A stretch of DNA of 64,000 bases. It comes from SURF-43 sp964628985. GTDB taxonomy: Bacteria > Chloroflexota > Dehalococcoidia > UBA2979. The DNA lies in NCBI GenBank assembly GCA_964628985.1, contig CAZVNJ010000005.1, positions 1 to 64,000 of the forward strand, written 5' to 3'. Both the position numbers and the translations under genes were made by a program. Shown piece by piece: positions 7,861 through 16,151 of the stretch. Within the stretch, counting starts at the first letter, position 1. Each line of letters begins with the position of its first letter. The notes under the pieces were generated by a model. The model searched no databases. It was not told where the DNA came from and was given only the letters and a program-made list of their open reading frames with translations.

Positions 7861-9126
7861 TTGCTCTACCAGTTGTTCGAGGCACAGCACGCTCTCTGGG
7901 CACCGTTCCGCCTGGCAGCCGGTTCTGCCCAGGCACTGCTGGGTGGGCTGCCCGCCCCAATCGCCGGATCCCCGTTCGGGCGGGCAATGGAGGCGGGCGC
8001 CGAACTCTTTGAACGCACCACGCGGCGCTGGGAACGGCCTGCGTGGGGCCTCGACCATACGTTCATCGGCGATCGCAAGGTCAAGGTCCAAACTGCGACC
8101 GTGTGGAGCCGCCCGTTCTGCACTCTGACTCACTTCGAACGCGAGACGGACGGTCCTGCCGACCCGCGTGTCCTGCTCGTCGCGCCGCTCTCCGGGCATT
8201 TCGCGACGCTGCTCCGCGGTACGGTCGAAGCCCTGCTGCCGGAGCATGACGTCTACGTCACGGAATGGGCGAACGCACGCGACGTACCAGTCGCCGATGG
8301 CACGTTCGACCTCGACGACTACATCGAATACGTGATCGAGATGCTTCGCCTGCTCGGACCAGACGTGCACGTTGTGGCCGTCTGCCAGCCGGTGGTACCG
8401 GTGCTCGCGGCGGTGTCACTGCTGGCGGCGTCTGACGATCCCGCGCAGCCACGCACAATGACTCTGATGGCTGGCCCGTTGGACGCGCGGCGAAACCCGA
8501 CCGCAGTGAACGAGTTTTCAACGAGTCACTCCCTCGAGTGGTTCGAGCAGCAGATGATCAGTGCTGTCCCCGCCTACTATCCGGGAGCCGGCCGCGCCGT
8601 TTATCCAGGATTCGTCCAGCTGGCAGCGTTCATGAGTATGAACGCGGACCGTCACTTGCTGGCCCACCAGCGTCTGTTCGACGACGTGGTCGGCGGCAAT
8701 CTCGACAGCGCCGATCGGCATCGCCAGTTCTACGACGAGTACTTCTCAGTGATGGACATGACGTCGGAGTACTACCTCCAGACCGTCGACCGCGTTTTCC
8801 AGCGTCATACTCTGGCACGCGGCGAGTTCACGTGGCGCGGCAAGCCTGTCGACCCGAGTGCGATCAGGCGCACTGCCCTGTTCACGGTTGAGGGTGAACG
8901 GGACGACATCACGGGCATCGGCCAGACCCGAGTTGCCCATGAGCTCTGCACGGGCCTGCCAGCCACGATGCGCGGCCACCACGAGCAGCCCGGTGTCGGC
9001 CACTACGGTGTGTTCAGCGGAACACACTGGAGGAATGAGACGATGCCGCGGATTCGCGAGTTCATCCGCACTCATGACCGCGCGGACGATCGCTCACAGG
9101 AGACCTCGCTGAGTAGCGAAGAGTAA
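7861..9126 (+). CDS. phaZ: Intracellular PHA depolymerase (PhaZ1-like)
   Basis: 421 residues from a TTG start at 7861 with a GGGAG site upstream. The family start context (LYQLFEAQHALWAPFR) begins right at this codon. The protein is a Cys-type intracellular polyhydroxyalkanoate depolymerase: the nucleophile is Cys175 in AVCQP, which replaces the usual GxSxG. An acidic residue near 348-349 (GERDDI) and His381 in GVGHYGVF complete the triad. It mobilises granule polymer to hydroxyacids. It lies between the phasin at 7230 and the convergent second synthase, giving the locus both synthesis and breakdown functions. Confidence 0.9.
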   Translation: MLYQLFEAQHALWAPFRLAAGSAQALLGGLPAPIAGSPFGRAMEAGAELFERTTRRWERPAWGLDHTFIGDRKVKVQTATVWSRPFCTLTHFERETDGPADPRVLLVAPLSGHFATLLRGTVEALLPEHDVYVTEWANARDVPVADGTFDLDDYIEYVIEMLRLLGPDVHVVAVCQPVVPVLAAVSLLAASDDPAQPRTMTLMAGPLDARRNPTAVNEFSTSHSLEWFEQQMISAVPAYYPGAGRAVYPGFVQLAAFMSMNADRHLLAHQRLFDDVVGGNLDSADRHRQFYDEYFSVMDMTSEYYLQTVDRVFQRHTLARGEFTWRGKPVDPSAIRRTALFTVEGERDDITGIGQTRVAHELCTGLPATMRGHHEQPGVGHYGVFSGTHWRNETMPRIREFIRTHDRADDRSQETSLSSEE

Positions 9127-9185
9127 CGAGCGAGGCTACTCGCCACGACCGACCACGGACAACGGTGTCCTGCTTGGTATTCCTC

Positions 9186-11006
9186 CTACGTCATCTTGAC
9201 GAATGAGCCCGGCGCGGGCTCGATGACCGGCAACCCACCGTCCCCCGGCTGGCGCGCCGGCACGAGCGGTCCGGACTGTGGCGTAAGCCACGCGTCCCAG
9301 TGTTCCCACCACGACCCCTTGTGCTCAGTGGCTTCAGCGAACCATTCCTCAAGCGTGGCATAGGATGTCGCGTTGTTATTCGTCCAGTGCTGGTATTTGT
9401 TCGCCGCTGGGTGATTGATCACGCCCGCGATGTGCCCGGATCCCGCCAGCACGAACTTTACCGGTCCCTGGAACTGCTGGGTCGCCTTGAACACAGAGCC
9501 AGGAGGGGCGATGTGATCCTCCTTGCCGGCCTGGAGGTAGATCGGGAGCTGGACTCGAGTGAGGTCGATCGGGACGCCGCCCATCGTCAGGGCCCCGGGC
9601 TTCGCCAACAGGTTGTGGAGGTACATGTTGCGCAGGTAGTAGCTGTGCATCCGCATTGGCATCCGGGTCGTGTCCGAGTTCCAGTACAGCAGGTCGAACG
9701 GCGGCGGCTCTTTGCCGAGCAGGTAGTTGTTGACGACGTATGACCAGATCAGGTCGTTCGAGCGCAGCAAGTTGAAGGTCGTCCCCATGTGGGAGCCATC
9801 CAGTAGCCCACCGCCACGCTCCATCATCTCTTCGAGCGTGGTGATCTGCTTCTCGTCAATGAAGACTTCGAGTTCTCCTGGCTCGGAGAAGTCCACCTGT
9901 GTGGCAAAGAAGGTGCAGTTCGCAATCCGCGTGTCGCCCTTCGCGGCTAGATAGGCCAGGGTGGCCGCCATGAGCGTCCCGCCGATGCAGTACCCAATCG
10001 CGGATACCTCGCGCTCGCCGGTGGCCGCCTCGATCGCATCGAGGGCAGCGAGAGGACCCTCAAGCATGTAGTCCTCGAACTCTCGCTCGGCGAGCCGGGC
10101 ATCCGGATTCGCCCAGGAGATCACAAAGACCGTATACCCGCGTTCGGTGGCCCATTTGATGAACGAGTTCTCGGGGCGAAGGTCCAAGATGTAGTACTTG
10201 TTGATCCAGGGCGGCACGATGAGTAGTGGCCGCTGGTGCACCTCCGCAGTGGTGGGATCGAACTGGATCAGTTGGATCAGCTCATTCTGAAAGACGACTG
10301 ATCCGGGACTGGTCGCAATGTTGCGCCCGATCTCAAACGCATCGGCATCAGTCATCTTGATCTGAAGGCGTCCGTCGCCCCGCTCAAAGTCGTCGAGCAG
10401 GTTCTCGAACCCCCGCACGAGGTTCTCGCCGTTGCTGTCGAGCGTTGCTTTGAGGGCGGTGGGATTCGTCAGCACGAAATTCGAAGGCGCCATCGCGTCG
10501 ACGAACTGCCGCGTGTAGAAATCCACCTTCTGTGCAGTCTTGTCGTCCAGGCCCTCGACACCACGGACGGTTTGGAGCATCCACTGGGAGGTCAGCAGAT
10601 AGGACTGCTTGATGAGGTCGAACACACCGTTCTCGGCCCATGCTTCATCGCGGAACCGCTTATCGCCGCGCTCTGGCTCAACAACCGGCTTCACGTCGGC
10701 CCCGCTGCTGCGCTCGAGCGCGTTCTGCCACAGCCCCATGTAGCCCTTCCACAGCTCGGCCTGTGCCTCAAAGAGGTGAGCGGGGTCCTCCAGCATCTTG
10801 GTCCAGAGTGACGTGAAGGCCTCTGTGATCACCGCGTTGTCGACCGGCCCCGATTGGAACGCCGCGGCGCCCTCACTCCCACGGGTCGCGAGATGTTCCT
10901 GGAGGAGGCGCTGAATGCGCTCGCCCGCGGCGCTCATGGCTGCGGCGAATCGCGCGGGATCCGCGGTGGACCCATTATTCGACTGTCTGGACGAGGTAGA
11001 GGTCAA
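9186..11006 (-). CDS. phaC: Class I poly(3-hydroxyalkanoate) synthase, copy 2
   Basis: 606 residues from a TTG at 11006, placed six bases after an AAGGAG site. The frame extends to 11318, but the extra 104 residues are Arg-rich and have no family match. The protein shows the PhaC N-terminal domain with an ALKATLDSNGENLVRG block. The hydrolase core has GYCIGG, and the triad is Cys340, Asp497 (KEDHIAP) and His525 (GSGHIAG). It is clearly paralogous to the synthase at 4760 and close to it throughout the core, but the first 100 residues differ. The different N-termini may direct different partners or granule contacts. It converges with the depolymerase gene. Confidence 0.93.
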   Translation of the reverse strand: MTSTSSRQSNNGSTADPARFAAAMSAAGERIQRLLQEHLATRGSEGAAAFQSGPVDNAVITEAFTSLWTKMLEDPAHLFEAQAELWKGYMGLWQNALERSSGADVKPVVEPERGDKRFRDEAWAENGVFDLIKQSYLLTSQWMLQTVRGVEGLDDKTAQKVDFYTRQFVDAMAPSNFVLTNPTALKATLDSNGENLVRGFENLLDDFERGDGRLQIKMTDADAFEIGRNIATSPGSVVFQNELIQLIQFDPTTAEVHQRPLLIVPPWINKYYILDLRPENSFIKWATERGYTVFVISWANPDARLAEREFEDYMLEGPLAALDAIEAATGEREVSAIGYCIGGTLMAATLAYLAAKGDTRIANCTFFATQVDFSEPGELEVFIDEKQITTLEEMMERGGGLLDGSHMGTTFNLLRSNDLIWSYVVNNYLLGKEPPPFDLLYWNSDTTRMPMRMHSYYLRNMYLHNLLAKPGALTMGGVPIDLTRVQLPIYLQAGKEDHIAPPGSVFKATQQFQGPVKFVLAGSGHIAGVINHPAANKYQHWTNNNATSYATLEEWFAEATEHKGSWWEHWDAWLTPQSGPLVPARQPGDGGLPVIEPAPGSFVKMT

Positions 11007-11350
11007 CGAGCGCTCCTTACGATGAGACAGGGTGGCGATCGTCCCGAGGCTCGCTACGCTCTCCGTCGCGGCCACGCCTGTCAAGAATGTGAACGCGCGC
11101 ACGTACCGGCGGCCGCAGTACGACCAGTGGCGACCTGGTCGCTGGGCTTCAAATCTGCATCCGAGGAGTCCCCAATCCGCAGGCATCAGAGGTGGCCTCA
11201 ACCTTCGAGGCGCGCGAGGAACGCTACGAAGTCGGGCCCGGAGCGGGCGGGCGAGAGTGTTCGCTTCTATGACACCGGGAGAGGAGATGCGCGCCCGGCT
11301 CGGACTTGTGTGGATCAAGCCTGGCCTGACGTGTCTCCAGGACGCCAGCC

Positions 11351-11488
11351 GTGGCCCAGGGCGACGACCCCGGCGCTCCCTGCTTCATGGGCGCAGTGGA
11401 GAGCGTCACGGCCAACGCGACCACGGAAGGCATGCATTATCTCGGCGAGCCGGTGCGTGGAAGCGGGACCGACCGGCATCCCATCTAG
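11351..11488 (+). CDS. Possible 45-residue protein
   Basis: GTG at 11351 with an AGGA site eight bases upstream, TAG at 11486. The frame gives an acidic, ordinary-looking peptide (ends with GMHYLGEPVRGSGTDRHPI), unlike the Arg-rich chance frames around it. The 680-base gap between synthase 2 and the propeller protein contains no other candidate. No family is recognised and no experimental support can be inferred. Confidence 0.25.
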   Translation: MAQGDDPGAPCFMGAVESVTANATTEGMHYLGEPVRGSGTDRHPI

Positions 11489-11538
11489 CCAAATCACGAG
11501 GAGATTGCGTATCCTTCGCGGGTTTCCGACACCCCGTT

Positions 11539-11560
11539 AACGTCGACAGCGTTCGACGTT
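11539..11560. repeat. Perfect inverted repeat upstream of the propeller membrane protein
   Basis: AACGTCGA at 11539-11546 and TCGACGTT at 11553-11560 are exact reverse complements with a six-base spacer (CAGCGT). The element lies 128 bases before the start at 11689 and directly follows a GTTAAC. It is the size of a dimeric regulator operator. Confidence 0.4.
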
Positions 11561-11688
11561 GCAGTCATTCTGCAGGCCCCGCCTCGCAGGAGGGGTCCGG
11601 ACGTCTCGACCGGTACGGCCGATTCGCTCACGGACTCAAGGCGAAGCCCTGTCCGAGCAAGTCCTGTTCGCGAGGAGAGTTCCCGGGC

Positions 11689-13560
11689 ATGACGGAGCGC
11701 GCGTTGCCCGCGGAGCAGTCACCAGGTCAGTCTGCGTTTAGTCGTGAGGCACCTCGCTTCGAGCGCTCGGTGCGGTACGACTGGCTGTTTGCCGTGCTTG
11801 GGCTTGCGGTCGTCGGGGGGGCATTCCTCGACGGCTGGGCGCACAGCCACGATCGTGTCGACGAGTCGTTCTTCACTCCCTGGCATGGCGTGCTGTACAG
11901 CTCCGTGGCAGTGCTGGGTGCCGCGTACGTGGTCACGCTGCTGCGCACCTTCATCAGGGGTACACACCGGCGCCTCGCGATGCCAGACGGATATCTGCCG
12001 TCGCTCCTCGGCGTAGTGTTGTTCGGTGCTGCCGGCCTGAGCGACCTTGCGTGGCACACGCTGTTCGGCATCGAGGAGGGCATAGAGTCCCTCCTCAGCC
12101 CCTCTCATCTCATCTTGGCCGTCGCTGCCGTGCTCATCGTGAGTGGCCCACTGCGTGCCGCGGGCACGCGACAACTCGCGAGCCGCGCCAACTGGGCAGC
12201 CGCCGGTCCTCCGGTGCTAGCGATGAGCGCCACCGTCGCGCTCCTGATGTTCATGACGCAACACTTGCACCCGCTCGTGCAGCCGGTCGGCTCGCTACGG
12301 GACCTGCCGCGGCCCCTCGCCGACCTGTACGTCATGGCTGCGGACGGCACGAACCAGCACCGTCTCACGACCGACCTCGATGAATGGAATGGGTTTGCTG
12401 CTTGGTCGCCGGACAGTTCAGCGCTGGTATTCGTCGCCGGCAAACCTCCGCAGCCGAGCGACCTATATGTGCTGTCAGTAACTGGCGGTGAGCGCCGGCG
12501 GCTTACCAACACGTCGCTCAGTGAGTGGTCTCCTTCGTGGTCTCCCGACGGTTCCACGATTGCCTTCGTCACAGGCCGACGTGGTGGACAGGACGCGGAG
12601 GTGTGCCTGGTCCCAGCCGTCGGTGGTGACCTGCGCTGTATCACTGAAACCCGGGCCGAAAAATGGGGTCCGAAGTGGTCACCTGACGGACGCCGGATCG
12701 TCTTCGCCTCGAAGGCCAGCGGCAGCTGGCAGATCCACGTCATGAACGTCGACGGGAGCGGGTCCCTCCAACTAACAGATGCTGGAGGAGTCAACACTGC
12801 GCCGGCATGGTCGCCCGATGGGCACACGCTTGCGTTTCAGTCTGACCGAGACGGCGCAGCGCGCATCTTTGTCATGGCTGCAGACGGAAGCGGACAGCGA
12901 GCGCTTACCCCTTCATCCGTGTCGGCGTTCGCGCCAACATGGTCAGCAGATGGCGTTGAAATTGCGTACACCTCTCCACGGGGGGGAACTACCGAGATAT
13001 ACGCAATCAGCGCCGCCGGCGGTGAACCGCGCAACCTTACCCGGAACGCCGCGCTCGAGAGCAGCCTGCCTGCCTGGTCGCCGGATGGAAGACAGATTTC
13101 GTTCACCGCGTCAGGAAGAGACGACGTGGATCGCGAGCTGCGGCGGGCGCACGGGGTCGGAGCCGTCGTGACTCAGACCGCCTTGCTCACCGTGCCGATC
13201 ATCTTCCTGCTGCGGCGGCGGCTGCTCCCGGTGGGAGCGATCGTCGTCCTTTGGTCGATCCCGGCCGCGTTCGTCGTGGTGCTTGAGGACCGCTACGAAC
13301 TGCTGCCCTGGGTCTTCGGTAGCAGTATCGTCGTCGAGTTCGTGCGAGGCCTCGTACAACCTGACGTCGGGCGACGGCTGGCTGTCTTCTCATTCGTCAC
13401 GCCGGTGCTGCTCTGGAGCGGTTACTTCTGGGGGGTGGCTATTAACGACGGGCTCGTTTGGCCCGTGCACCTGTGGTCGGGCAGCATCGTGCTGTCCGGA
13501 TTCGTGGGGCTCCTCGCATATGTCGTCGCACCAACAGAGGGAGCTGACGGACGTGGATGA
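11689..13560 (+). CDS. Polytopic membrane protein with an inserted six-bladed TolB-like propeller
   Basis: 623 residues from the ATG at 11689, with GAGGAGAG upstream. The frame is open back to 11032, but the added residues are Arg-rich noise. Residues about 30-192 contain five membrane helices, with His motifs in between (WAHSHD, FTPWHG, DLAWHTLFG, SPSHL). From about residue 205 to 480 there are six PD40/TolB blades, each marked by a WSPDG- or WSADG-like motif. Five more membrane helices follow to about residue 615. Propellers of this type normally sit in the periplasm or outside and bind proteins or peptides. Here the whole propeller appears as a loop insertion between two halves of a membrane protein. 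No function is known to me. Confidence 0.7.
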   Translation: MTERALPAEQSPGQSAFSREAPRFERSVRYDWLFAVLGLAVVGGAFLDGWAHSHDRVDESFFTPWHGVLYSSVAVLGAAYVVTLLRTFIRGTHRRLAMPDGYLPSLLGVVLFGAAGLSDLAWHTLFGIEEGIESLLSPSHLILAVAAVLIVSGPLRAAGTRQLASRANWAAAGPPVLAMSATVALLMFMTQHLHPLVQPVGSLRDLPRPLADLYVMAADGTNQHRLTTDLDEWNGFAAWSPDSSALVFVAGKPPQPSDLYVLSVTGGERRRLTNTSLSEWSPSWSPDGSTIAFVTGRRGGQDAEVCLVPAVGGDLRCITETRAEKWGPKWSPDGRRIVFASKASGSWQIHVMNVDGSGSLQLTDAGGVNTAPAWSPDGHTLAFQSDRDGAARIFVMAADGSGQRALTPSSVSAFAPTWSADGVEIAYTSPRGGTTEIYAISAAGGEPRNLTRNAALESSLPAWSPDGRQISFTASGRDDVDRELRRAHGVGAVVTQTALLTVPIIFLLRRRLLPVGAIVVLWSIPAAFVVVLEDRYELLPWVFGSSIVVEFVRGLVQPDVGRRLAVFSFVTPVLLWSGYFWGVAINDGLVWPVHLWSGSIVLSGFVGLLAYVVAPTEGADGRG

Positions 13561-13897
13561 GTGTCTCTATCGAAGTCCGGATCTGGTGGGCTTGCCGCTC
13601 GGGGGCGTCGCCGGTCATGGCGCAAGGCGCACGTCACTCCCCAGCGAGTCCCCCTTCCAGAAAGCGCGCGCGATCGAAGGTGCTTCGAGAGCAACTCGCT
13701 GAGGGACGGCTTGGCGGTCGTCCTCTATCTGGCGATGGCCCGTGGAGAGGTGTCTCCGGAGCGCTCATCGGAGCCTTCGCGCGCCTCGCCCGCGGGCCGT
13801 CCCGACTGCAGAGGATGAGGCTGCCAAGTAGAGCGCCATGCCTTTACACGATCTCGTCAACGCCGCTCGCGAAGGGGAGGGCTTAGCAGACGTTCCC
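13561..13897. other. Intergenic stretch between convergent genes
   Basis: 337 bases between the ends of the propeller protein and the LacI regulator. A frame beginning at 13557 overlaps the upstream stop as ATGA, but the protein would be Arg/Ser/Pro-rich and unlike neighbouring proteins. No clear terminator hairpin was found. Confidence 0.4.
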
Positions 13898-14959
13898 TCA
13901 GCGGGGCGGGCGGGCGGCGGGGCCGACTGACTCCCGCCGGTAGTAAGCGCCACGGATGGTGCAGCGTGTGAGATTGGCGTGGCGTTCGAGGGCGAGGACC
14001 AGGTTCGCCGCCAGGGCCCCGCATTCGTAGTAGTCGACGTCGGTGTAGGAGAGGGGAGGGCGGTGGAGTTCTCCCCATGCGGGGGCTCCGGTAGTCATGA
14101 CGGAGATGTCTTCCGGGATGCGAAGGCCAGCGGCGGTGATGGCGGCAAGGATGCGCGGGGCGTCTGCTTCGTTGACCTGGATGAAGGTGGGGCCGTCGAT
14201 CTGGCGTATGCGGGCGATGACGTCTTCGGTGGAGAGGCCGGGCTCGCCTTCGTGGGCGGAGAGCGGCTGGATGTCGACGTCGAGCGGGAGGCCGTCCTCT
14301 TCGGCGACGGCCTTGAGGACGGTCAGGCCGGGGCGTCCGATCCGACGGGCGGGCTGGAGGATCAGCAGTCGTCGGTGTCCGAGCTCGACCAAGTGGTGGG
14401 CGAGTTCGCGCCTGGAAGCGGCGGAGTCGATCGCGACGAGAGGACCGTCCCAGGCGTCCGGATCGCCGCTGGAGATCATGATGACTTCGTGTCCGCGCTC
14501 GCGGAGGTGCGCGAAGGCCTCGGGCCGCCTGGGGTGGAGGACGATGAGGAAGTCGGGTCGGCGCCGGGCGAGTGCCTTGATGCGGCTCTCGTCCTCGGCC
14601 GGGTCGTCGGCGTACTGAGTGACGAGGATGTCGTAGCCATGGCGGTGGAGGGTGTCGTTGAGGGCAGTGACGAGGCGTCCTGAGGAGGCGTTCGAGATGC
14701 TCTCGACCCACACCCCGACGAGGTGGGTCTTACCGGATCGGAGGCCTCGTCCGAGGGGGTCGTGCTCGTACTGGAGTTCTTCGGCGATCGCCTGGATGCG
14801 AGCGCGTTGCTCTGCGGAGACGCCTCGCGCGCCGCTGAGTGCGCGGGAGGCTGAGGCGATCGAGACGCCGGCGGCCCGGGCGACGTCCGAGAGCTGCGGG
14901 CGCCTGCCCCGGCGGGCGGAAGGGCGCGATGGTGGGCCCGCGGGTTGGTGCTGATTCAC
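13898..14959 (-). CDS. LacI-family transcriptional regulator
   Basis: 353 residues from a GTG at 14959. The open frame continues further upstream, but the residues before QHQPAG are not regulator-like. After an Arg/Pro-rich lead, the LacI helix-turn-helix reads LSDVARAAGVSIASASRALS with a hinge helix (PLGRGLRSGKTHLVGV). The periplasmic-binding-protein-like effector domain follows, with a typical ISVMTTGAP and YTDVDYYECG region. The gene lies 94 bases after the CoA-transferase pair on the same strand and may control it or the divergent ABC importer. A matching fragment of a second such protein lies at 3355-3441. Confidence 0.9.
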   Translation of the reverse strand: MNQHQPAGPPSRPSARRGRRPQLSDVARAAGVSIASASRALSGARGVSAEQRARIQAIAEELQYEHDPLGRGLRSGKTHLVGVWVESISNASSGRLVTALNDTLHRHGYDILVTQYADDPAEDESRIKALARRRPDFLIVLHPRRPEAFAHLRERGHEVIMISSGDPDAWDGPLVAIDSAASRRELAHHLVELGHRRLLILQPARRIGRPGLTVLKAVAEEDGLPLDVDIQPLSAHEGEPGLSTEDVIARIRQIDGPTFIQVNEADAPRILAAITAAGLRIPEDISVMTTGAPAWGELHRPPLSYTDVDYYECGALAANLVLALERHANLTRCTIRGAYYRRESVGPAARPPR

Positions 14960-14986
14960 GTCGTTCAGGATACGCGGTTTGGTTGC

Positions 14987-15022
14987 ATGATCATTAAGGC
15001 ACTCACTGGGCCACTCACTGGG
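14987..15022. promoter_or_regulatory. Palindrome and direct repeat upstream of the LacI gene
   Basis: ATGATCAT at 14987-14994 is a perfect palindrome 28 bases upstream of the LacI gene. CACTCACTGGG occurs twice in direct repeat (15000-15010 and 15012-15022) just beyond it. The palindrome could be an autoregulatory operator. The direct repeat could be a second binding site or a simple duplication. Confidence 0.35.
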
Positions 15023-15053
15023 GGGAGATGCTGGTCGGTGGCCTCGGCAGGGC

Positions 15054-16151
15054 CTAACGCTGCAGCCACTCAGACAGCACCTGCGCGGTGTGCTGTCCCG
15101 GGCTCGCTGGCGCGGGGGCGGGCTCGGTGGGCGGCCGGCTACCGGCGAAGGCGCGGAGGGGCTGGATGAGTCCCCCATCCTGAGCACGGTGCAGGAACGC
15201 GCGCGCCTCGAGTTGCGGGCAGGCGAAGAGGTCGTCGATCGTCTGCACGAGGGCGAAGGTCATGTGCATGGACTCGGCGGCCTCGAACCATTCCTGCGCG
15301 GTTCTTGTCCGGAAGGGCGGGACGAACAGGGCGACAAATTCGTCCCAGTTCTCCATGCGTCCCTCCGCGGTCTGGAAGCGCTGTTCGGCGAGTCGGGGCT
15401 CGCCAAGGAGGACGGCGATTCCGTCCATCTTCATCGAGGCGACGGCGCCGGGGGCGCAGTAGACGTAGCCGTCGCTCGTGGGGACCATGCGCAGCCCGGC
15501 CTTGATCCGCTGCTCTCGGCGGGCGACTTCGCCGGAGTACACGTAGGGTCCGACGGCCTGGTACGTGTGCGTCGCCATCGCCTCCTGGATAGAGAGATCG
15601 GCGCGCACTGGCTCGGAGCCGTCACTTCGGAGCGCGGCGAGGGCGACGGCTGAAGCGACGACGCCTCCGGTGAGTTCGGCCTGGTAGGGCGCGAGTTGCT
15701 GGGGTGCCTGGTCGGCCTCGCCGGTGAGGAACATGAGTCCGCTCGCCGCCTCCATGGTGAGTTCGCTTGCAGCCCACTGCGCCTTCGGTCCGGTCAGTCC
15801 GAAGGGGCTGATGCTGACGACTGCGCGCCGCGGACGCCATCGCGTGTAGACGGAGCCGTCGATGCCCATTGCGCGCAACGCCATCGGTCGGAAGTCGCCG
15901 AGGACGACGTCTGCGGCGCTTGCGAGCGCGTGGAGGTCCTCGCCGGCAGCTACAACACTGCGCTTGCGGGCATTAACGAACTCGAAGGCGGCACCCTCGG
16001 CGCCCCCCCACCGCGATGGCTGGCGTCGCAGCCAGTCTCCGTCGCGCGGTTCGACCTTGACGACGTCCCAGCCGACGTCAGCGAGGAGGCGGCCGGCGTA
16101 GGCCGCCGCGATGCCCATGGAGACGTCGAGCGCACGCCGGGGAGGAGTCAT
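15054..16151 (-). CDS. Family III CoA-transferase subunit lacking the catalytic Asp
   Basis: 365 residues. The ATG at 16151 overlaps the stop of the upstream gene as ATGA, indicating translational coupling. CaiB/BaiF fold: an N-terminal Rossmann-like part (AAAYAGRLLADVGWDVVKVE), the SPFGLTGP motif near residue 115, and the C-terminal half expected for the family. At the position of the catalytic Asp (the D four residues before a conserved Gly) there is Glu159 in QAELTGG. Its partner at 16148-17419 keeps the Asp. The pair corresponds to the two halves of the fused proteins at 24137 and 28496, so it probably forms a heteromer with one active site. The substrate is unknown. Confidence 0.85.
   Translation of the reverse strand: MTPPRRALDVSMGIAAAYAGRLLADVGWDVVKVEPRDGDWLRRQPSRWGGAEGAAFEFVNARKRSVVAAGEDLHALASAADVVLGDFRPMALRAMGIDGSVYTRWRPRRAVVSISPFGLTGPKAQWAASELTMEAASGLMFLTGEADQAPQQLAPYQAELTGGVVASAVALAALRSDGSEPVRADLSIQEAMATHTYQAVGPYVYSGEVARREQRIKAGLRMVPTSDGYVYCAPGAVASMKMDGIAVLLGEPRLAEQRFQTAEGRMENWDEFVALFVPPFRTRTAQEWFEAAESMHMTFALVQTIDDLFACPQLEARAFLHRAQDGGLIQPLRAFAGSRPPTEPAPAPASPGQHTAQVLSEWLQR

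Noticed and set aside
11032..11688. Upstream extension of the propeller protein by 219 codons
   Set aside because: The residues are Arg-rich and unlike a protein domain. A good ribosome binding site precedes the ATG at 11689, which starts at the expected N-terminus.
13557..13886. Frame overlapping the stop of the propeller gene as ATGA
   Set aside because: Composition is Arg/Ser/Pro-rich, another frame is equally open, and no family or ribosome binding site supports it.
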